A stretch of DNA of 64,000 nt from Ephydatia muelleri. Lineage: Eukaryota; Porifera; Demospongiae; Spongillida; Spongillidae. The notes under the pieces are model-generated. The model was not told where the DNA came from. It worked only from the letters and a program-made list of their open reading frames with translations, and did not search any database. The position numbers were made by a program, and so were the translations under genes. This document shows, in pieces, positions 57,815 through 64,000 of the stretch; positions within the stretch are counted from its first letter, which is position 1; each line of letters begins with the position of its first letter. Location: assembly GCA_013339895.1 (NCBI GenBank), contig JABACO010000001.1, forward strand, positions 25,398,270-25,462,269. The letters are read 5' to 3'.

Positions 57815-59557
57815 CACACAAGCATGAACACACAGGTACACAAGCACACTTTGTGTTGGTACAAGTACACTTAATATGTGACTCAGAATTGAATGTATAC
57901 TCCTTTAACTCTTTGAACATTAAGTGCATATAAACATGCATACTCACAAAACGAGAATTATCTGCCTCACCATTCATGCAGTGCTATGTGTTATATCGTG
58001 TTGATCAAAATCACCTTTTGTTGCAACAACCCATAATGCTAACTTGCAAAAGCGGGGAGCGAACAGGCATGATATACTACACTAATCTGGGCTTAACATT
58101 CTTGTTCTTGGAGTATTGAAGTGATGCATTAGTGAAGTGAAGTGAAATCGTCTGAATAATGGGGTTCATTAGCCAGTGTGAGAGAAACACAATTACTTTG
58201 TACGTGGACTTATAAGGTTACAAGTGCAGCAAGCATATGCATGCGAGCTGTGACTGATCAACACATATATGAATGATGTAACCGATGTGTTTGCATGCAC
58301 ACATATACGCACTTGGCGTTCAAAGAGTTAAATAAATGATTAACCTCATTTGAGAGGATATCCAGAGAGCTTGAAAGCTGATTTGCAGCTGAGTTCAGTT
58401 CACTAATACTGTTGAGCTAAACAGACACAGGAGATTATAAAAAGGGCATTGGTATACAATATCTGAAGGACATTACTTACATAAATGTGTATAATGATTT
58501 GTATGACATATTTAGATCAAGACTTTGTCCCTTTTTTTGCAAGTGCTACCCTTTTCAGTACTAGGAGGTAGATTAGTGCATTATAAGTCCTTGCCTTTTT
58601 GTGGTACATGTGTACATAAATATTAATTATTTATTTTTATTATTATAAAAAGGCATCTTTTGCACCTGTCATGCTTGTACAGTAATATATACAGTAAAGC
58701 GCATGCCCTTCAATGTCGGGTACACAAATAATTGTAGTTATTGCTATGCATTATTTCATCATGCTAGTTCAATTCCCATTACATCACACCTCGCCAATTC
58801 TCTTTTCATACAGTACCTCTGCAATAACTTACCGTACTGTCCATTGTAGCTGTATTGGAAGGTTTGAGCAATTGGTATATATAGTAGTCCGAAATGTGGT
58901 AGAGGATGGGGGGGGGGGGGGGGGGGAGGGAGGGGTAAAGGTTATCGATACCAATTTAATTACAGAACGTTAGGGGAACATGTGAATGGCAAAGGACACA
59001 ATGTACAATACGAAGAAAAACCGCAATAATAATTCAACTCACGGCCCTAAGGTGGGTCGATGTGTCTTTTTAATCATCTTACCGTTTGTAGGCGGGTCGT
59101 ATACTCCCATGCATAGAAGAGCCACAAGGATTAAAGCTCCCACTGATATTAACAGCGTGAAAAGAAGCGCCACGAATAGGAAACAGATGCTCACGCCTCC
59201 ACACGCCATTCGTTCCTCTTTTAAGTCTAAAAAGGACTCCACGAGAGTGGATAAAATTGGAGTTGCGTCGCTCTTTGTTTCACTGCGCATGCCCTTCAAT
59301 GTCGGGTGCACGACTGGGAGGTCGCCATGGTCTTCGTAGAGCGGGTTCTCCGTTTGGTGGCGGGAACGCGTTTCTATGTGTAGGCCTGTTTCGGCTGGCT
59401 CGACATCTTCGTATTCATTGGGCGAAGAATCGTGCTTGGCCGTGGACACTCCGTTACAAGTGAGGCCATGGAAAGTAGTCTGGCTAACTTCAGGAGAGCG
59501 GCGAAGCGTATGGTAGTCCGTCCCTAGTCCAGTTGGGGTGACGCTGCTTAATTCCAT
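56045..59557 (-). CDS. type II single-pass membrane protein with coiled-coil stalk, five exons
   Basis: Minus-strand exons: 59,557-59,083, 58,849-58,833 (17-nt microexon), 58,416-58,345, 56,508-56,370 and 56,241-56,045. Their sum is 900 nt, 299 residues plus TGA, with phases 1,0,0,1 all compatible and donors GTAAGA, GTAAGT, GTTAAT, GTTATT (the last two weak). The start has a good context (A at -3, G at +4); an in-frame ATG at 59,617 is weaker. Residues 1-119 would be cytoplasmic with tyrosine motifs YHTL, YEDV and NPLYEDH (NPxY/YxxL-like). Residues about 121-149 are a membrane segment (VSICFLFVALLFTLLISVGA..). Then come a heptad-like stalk (ELNSAANQLSSSLDIL, TRIESLSAFGSAL) and a C-terminal domain with seven Cys. 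No signal peptide, so type II topology. Possibly a signalling receptor or lectin-like protein; the ectodomain family is not recognised. Confidence 0.6.
57776..57812. repeat. (CA)n microsatellite
   Basis: About 17 CA units in an intron of the membrane protein gene. Confidence 0.95.
58495..58650 (+). mobile_element. 3' end of the 53-kb-type LINE
   Basis: Matches the last 150 bp of the LINE at 53,325-55,140 (..TTAGATCAAGACTTTGTCC.. and ..TGTGTACATAAATATTAATT then (TTTTTA)n). A very short 5'-truncated insertion in an intron of the minus-strand gene. Confidence 0.75.
58906..58936. repeat. poly-G tract
   Basis: Run of about 20 G with GGGAGGGAGGGG continuation. A similar and longer run is at 59,757-59,789. 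Confidence 0.95.
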
Positions 59558-59617
59558 ACTGATCGATTGACGCACAACGCATATACCATTGAATAAGTCC
59601 AACGATATTGTGCACAT

Positions 59618-60361
59618 AAAAGTGGAAATATTTACGTCAAAGAAGATTGGACCATTGATGATTTACGGTCACATATAAAAGTATAGTGATGTACAAAACA
59701 TATACATAAACCTCGGGTGCGGAAAAGTAGTGGCCGCGAGTATAAAACTGGGCGAGAGGGGGGAGGGGGGGGGGGGGGGGGGGGGGGGGCTATTGCATTG
59801 CCGATTTATTTTTGGTCTAATTTCATTATGCTCCACTTTCGTTGTACGTGTACGTGCATGTAGACATAAACAAGCAGAAGTGGGAAAATACTGTTGTAGC
59901 AGTTAAGTGTAATACAATATTCCTTTATAGACCTCTGCCTGTACCGTTGTACTGTAGATTTTACGAAAAACGAAAAATGTGGAAGGTAGCCCCCTTGCCT
60001 CCTCCCCCACCCCCACCCCCGGCTTCCGCCGCCTATGCAACACTTCTGTACGCACAGTAACAAGCATCTGGGTGCGATCTGGGTGTTGTGTCTTTGCCCA
60101 CTTGGAGTCACGATAACTAAATAACAAAACAAAAAAAGTTCACATGCTACTTAAAAATCGCTCTCGCACTGTAAGCATCATCATTTGAACAATTACACTA
60201 GCCAGGGAACGAGACCAAATATGGGCATAACAAATAGCCACACAAAATACTATTATGATTACAAGATAAATGAATACACGCTAGTACTAGTATACACTGT
60301 GGTAAACACATCCAGGAAGGCGGGCTCTCTGGCTCTGGTATAGAGATCATATAGATGATCT
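59618..60361. other. upstream region of the membrane protein gene; no other gene recognised
   Basis: The minus strand upstream of the start has TGACGTAA (about 59,630), a CRE/ATF-like site. A poly-G run of about 30 bases lies at 59,757-59,789. No further exon seen. Confidence 0.4.
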
Positions 60362-60640
60362 CTACCTCTGGCCATGCACCTGACTAGTGTGACATTCAAC
60401 CAGCCATTTTTGGAAGGTATAAGGTATAATGGCAAAGTGAGAGGCTAGCCTTGTGAAGACACCTTGAGCTTCTTTACCCAAGACACCTTGAGCTTCTTTA
60501 CCCGAAGACACCTTGAGCTTCTTTACCCCAGTCCCAAAGGTTTCCACTGCTAGGGGAACACAAGTCCTGGTCCATTGGAGTGGTACGTGTCTCAGCTGCA
60601 AGGACTGCTGCACCTGCCATTCGACATGCATGCATGAGGA
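60362..60640 (-). pseudogene. LINE C-terminal fragment with triplicated segment
   Basis: Minus strand reads CVPLAVETFG then KEAQGV repeats and FTRLASHFA, the same conserved segment as 50,940-51,290. The block GACACCTTGAGCTTCTTTAC occurs three times in tandem (60,457-60,528), inserting extra KEAQGV-like copies. Confidence 0.65.
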
Positions 60641-61213
60641 GTAAGCGCTGATGTCACCGTGATATCAGGTGCAGCGCGCAGGGATGCCGCTATGCCACCT
60701 GCAATGAGTACATCAGCAGGCCTATAGTGTGGTTACGGTCTCCAGTAAGACATGGCACATCTCCACACGTACACTAGGTACTTGAACATTTAATGTACGC
60801 GTTCAAAAAATGATGATCTAATAAAGCGATGAAAATGGTGACTGGATTTGTCTATTGAAAGTGTACACCGTGCGAAAAAGAAAGTTCGTTAGTGTTGGTC
60901 TAAGAACTCCTATAGTCGTTGAGTAAGTGTACTATGAATTGATACTGTTGAAACAGAGCGTAATTTACTCATCTAATTTCCTTCGCACATTGAAAGATAG
61001 GTACTTTTTATAAGTTGAACATTTTCTTCATATGTCAAGCAGCAGGGAGAAATACCTTTTCACCACTTAGGAAGGGTCATAATCTAGCTGCCTTTAAAAT
61101 GGTATCAATTTCGCTTGATGCGCAAGGGGTCATACGATGGCATGTGTCTATTCGTTTGATACTGGCGTCAGGTGCATTCCATGTTATCTGAAAAGACCAA
61201 TATGCCTTAAGAA
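60641..61213. other. no recognised gene
   Basis: AT-rich spacer; nothing supported. Confidence 0.4.
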
Positions 61214-62345
61214 GTGTTTTCTGCATGGATGCAACAACTGTATATGCAAATCAAAAGATCACTAATCTTGATAGCACATACGTTAATGCAAAACTTGTAT
61301 CTTCTAAGAAACTGCCCTCAACTGGTATTTGACATGAAGTCTGACGTGGTTGGTATTTCACTAGATCCAGATGAAGTATTGCACAGCCTGCAAAATGCTG
61401 TTCTCAGTGTTTCCTGTGGAGTTAACTGTTGGACTATATCTATTATTACATTGTATTAAATAGTATCACGTGATGTATGTTGATACATTCTTGTATTGTG
61501 AAGGTCTAATGTCACAGAAAGAATGCTTGGCTGAATTATTTACTGGTGTTGTAGATGTTATTGAGCATCAAATGAAAGAGCACATTGAAGGTAGTCTAGC
61601 CAACATTCCTCCTGCCATTGCTGCTCAAACATTATCAGCACCGGCACATAACATCTTTGCTGAGCATACTCTTGGGCTGGCTGACCATCTCATGAGAAAG
61701 GCACCTAACATTACAATAGGATTTTTGGATGGGAAAGTTAAAAGCAAATTTAACAAAACTCTTGATTGGCTTTCAAACAAAACTGAACTTGAGATGAGCA
61801 ATTAAGACAATATTGTCAAATTTTGTATACAGCAAGGTAAAAAGAATAAAGCTCTTTGCCGTGATTGCCAAGCTGCAAGATGAAAGGCTCATTGAAAAAT
61901 AGATAACAGATTCCGAAAAGCACTATACAGTTAATTAGTGTTGCAGAGGGCAAATCCGAGTTGTCTGTAGAGTTTTCAGACCAAACTGATGACCAGATGA
62001 ATACTAATAATTACTGGTGATCTACAGATCAATAAACCTGCTACATCTTAGTAATTAGAAATGTGTATCCTAAATTTTTGGTTTATTAACTATTTGTTTT
62101 CCAACAACTGTAGCACAAAAAAGTCAAACCGTCACAATTTTTTCTTCCCTCTCGCATCATACCGCGTACATCCAAAAATGAGTGTTTGAAATGCCGCAAC
62201 TTCTGAAATACTGCACCCATAAATACAAATAAGGTATTGTTTTTATGCGCATTTTTCCTCTTTCATTTGATATAAACATCGCCGCATTTGATGCGATTTG
62301 AAAAAAAAATGTTCAAGTACCTAGCTACATGCATGTATAGTGAGC
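61214..62345 (+). mobile_element. decayed unknown mobile-element gene with shared 3' repeat
   Basis: The frame 61,470-61,805 encodes AEHTLGLADHLMRKAPNITI and GFLDGKVKSKFNKTLDWLSN, followed after a stop by KFCIQQGKKNKALCRDCQAA. I recall similar segments (..RxAPNxxIGFxxxKVKxxxNKTxxWL..) in multicopy uncharacterised proteins of cnidarians and sponges, but cannot name the family. Stops and frame changes mark it as decayed. The 3' block 62,128-62,345 is shared with 10,336-10,545. Confidence 0.45.
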
Positions 62346-63218
62346 ACAGCGGCCGACCACAGTGCATGTGTAAGTGATTGTGACGTATACGTCTCCCCAT
62401 GCCTGCACGTCACTGCAGGGTGACCAAGTGAATCAAGGGCAATGTTGGGACAGAAAGAGCACGTGGGTCCGTTGGGTGTGTCCAGACTAGGGTGTGTAAC
62501 CGGTTATCAGGGTTATTCGGATATTCGCAAAACCCTATCCGTTCGAATAGCAACTTAGCATGACTCTTAAAAATCGATTAGTTCATTTTATCAAATAACC
62601 AGTTTATGTTTCTCCATTCGGAGGTACTCGTCGTCAGCATCGACAATTCGCCCATTATTCGAATACCTTATTATACCGATATCCGGATATGATTTTCAAT
62701 TGAGTGTTACTACGTCACTGTTGTTTTTACTATTTATTCATACATAACGACATCGGAAGCAATCAATGATTGAGTAAATAGATAGCAATATAATAGAAAA
62801 TATTTAATGTGCATCAATTGGGGATAAAAAAGATACAGCGTGTACTCGCTCAATGTTGTCATACTATATGCCACGAGTTGTGGTTATATGTAGTAGCAAT
62901 AAATTTATGTACTAGTGTTGCATTGTTTTATTGTACAGTGGTACGAAGTGAACATATCTGAGTATTGCGCTAGCGAGTGAATTAGAATTAAGTAATTATG
63001 CACACTCTGAGTATGTGGAGGAATACGCAATCGTACTAATGGGAAATTTCAGCGAGAACGGGAATGGAGTGTTGTGGGATGATTGTAAGTGGAGTACGTG
63101 ATTGTAGGTGATGTGGGGTGAGTTTATAATGGTGATGTCTGGTCTCAGTGGTTAGTGTTGAGGTATACATTACTTATGTATGTACGAGTGCATAGTAAAG
63201 ACATACAATTATTAAACT
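62346..63218. other. no recognised gene
   Basis: Contains repeated GGATATTCG / CGAATAN half-sites (62,500-62,700), perhaps ends of a decayed DNA transposon. Nothing coding supported. Confidence 0.4.
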
Positions 63219-64000
63219 CTATTTGCTCAATAACGTTCTATTAAAACGTTCAATCATGCCATCTGATTGTGGATGGTAGGGTGTTGTCCTTGTTTTCTTT
63301 ATTCCCAATAAATTGCAAATTCCTTTCACAACAGCACTTTCAGAATTCTTACCCTGGTCAGTATGAATTACATCAGGTATTCCCATATGACAAATGAATT
63401 CATGTACAAATATTTGGGCCACTAAGCATTCATATCTTTCATTGGGTACGCCTCTTTCCACCTTGTAAAATAGTCTCCTATCACTAGGATATACCTGTTA
63501 CCTCTAGCTGTCTTGGAAGTGGTCCCAAAATGTCCATGGCTACCCGCTGCAATGGTCTGGACACTGAGTTATCTAACTGCAATGGTGCTCTGACTACCAA
63601 TGGCGTTTTTCTAGAACAACACTTTGCACAACTAGCACACCACAACTGAACATCATTCCTCTGATTAGGCCAATAAAAGCGAGTTCGAACCTTATCCAAT
63701 GTTTTCTTTGCGCCCAGGTGACCACCAACAGGTGAGTCATGCAGTCCAGCCAGAACCTGGGGTACCAACGATGCTGGTAGGACAAGCTGCAGCTTCTTAT
63801 GTGCTCCACCACCTGGAACATCCTCCCATTGGCGATACAGAACCTCGTTCTGGAGGAGTAGGTAATCTCTCTGTGCCCACAAGGTCTGCAAGCTGTGTAA
63901 TTTGGGGGAAGAAGATGGAAAATCAGTTTCAACTCACCTTATGACCTGCAAGAGGTTATCATCCTCTCTTTGGAAGTTCTTGATTTCCACCTGCGTCCAC
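63219..64000 (-). pseudogene. Gypsy-type integrase, partial at window edge
   Basis: Minus strand. Frame 63,891-63,484 has the zinc-binding region HDSPVGGHLGAKKTLDKVRT..YWPNQ..CASCAKC and the first catalytic Asp (MDILGPLP). Frame 63,461-63,219 has the second Asp (VIHTDQGKNSES) and Glu region (HPQSDGMIERFNRTL). A one-base shift near 63,500 separates them; the other frame there reads GNRYILVIGDYFTRW. The sequence stops abruptly after the Glu region and no LTR is seen, so this is a fragment. It belongs to a different Gypsy lineage from the element at 19,707-24,014. Confidence 0.85.

Noticed and set aside
58909..59789. Poly-G runs as regulatory signals
   Set aside because: Many similar G/C homopolymers occur throughout the window in unrelated places; treated as simple repeats.

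Overview
The window is eukaryotic, AT-rich, repeat-dominated genomic DNA from an animal, probably an early-branching one. A demosponge is my best guess and a cnidarian the main alternative. Coding exons are small, have GT..AG borders and carry animal-type immunoglobulin (Ig) and Rab GTPase modules. They sit among CR1/Jockey-type LINEs, Ty3/Gypsy elements, hAT and piggyBac fossils, YqaJ/SWIM and DUF6589/RecQ fragments, many MITE-like hairpins, long (GA)n tracts and poly-G/C runs. The species call is inference; no diagnostic gene such as rRNA is present.

The centre (about 10.9-50.2 kb) is a cluster of at least three copies of one gene: a short secreted or membrane protein with two Ig domains. 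I could reconstruct it exon by exon. It has a TATA box, a signal-peptide exon, an intron filled by a (GA)n microsatellite, an Ig1 exon, an intron holding a C-rich MITE, an Ig2 exon and a final exon with a hydrophobic tail. Genes C (31,688-35,328) and B (47,741-49,922) splice to an exact 291-codon frame. Gene A (15,119-17,024) has lost the last exon at a fold-back breakpoint. Between copies, Ig1 changes mostly by amino-acid replacements while Ig2 is almost invariant, the pattern expected of a recognition receptor under diversifying selection. The upstream part of the unit carries an orphan Rab P-loop exon, a fossil Gypsy-type integrase and a fossil piggyBac N-terminus.

The promoter of gene C is split by a 6.2-kb nest: a degenerate hAT-like shell (18,098-24,315) containing a TTAA MITE, an inverted-repeat element with RecQ and DUF6589 fragments, and a complete but defective Gypsy retrotransposon (LTRs, tRNA-Leu-type primer site, CTAGT target duplication).

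Two runs of exactly 1,000 N (25,844-26,843 and 40,368-41,367) are each followed by a near-perfect copy of sequence already present upstream (19,556 onward reappears at 26,844; 37,112-39,530 reappears at 41,368-43,786). These look like false duplications or merged haplotypes, so the second Gypsy and second hAT copies should not be counted as independent.

Flanks: 0-10.9 kb holds hairpin elements, an orphan Rab exon, a CR1-like LINE and a decayed SWIM/YqaJ gene. 50.2-64 kb holds LINE remnants, a five-exon type II membrane protein gene on the minus strand (56,045-59,557, with a 17-nt microexon), a decayed unknown element and a partial Gypsy integrase at the right edge.
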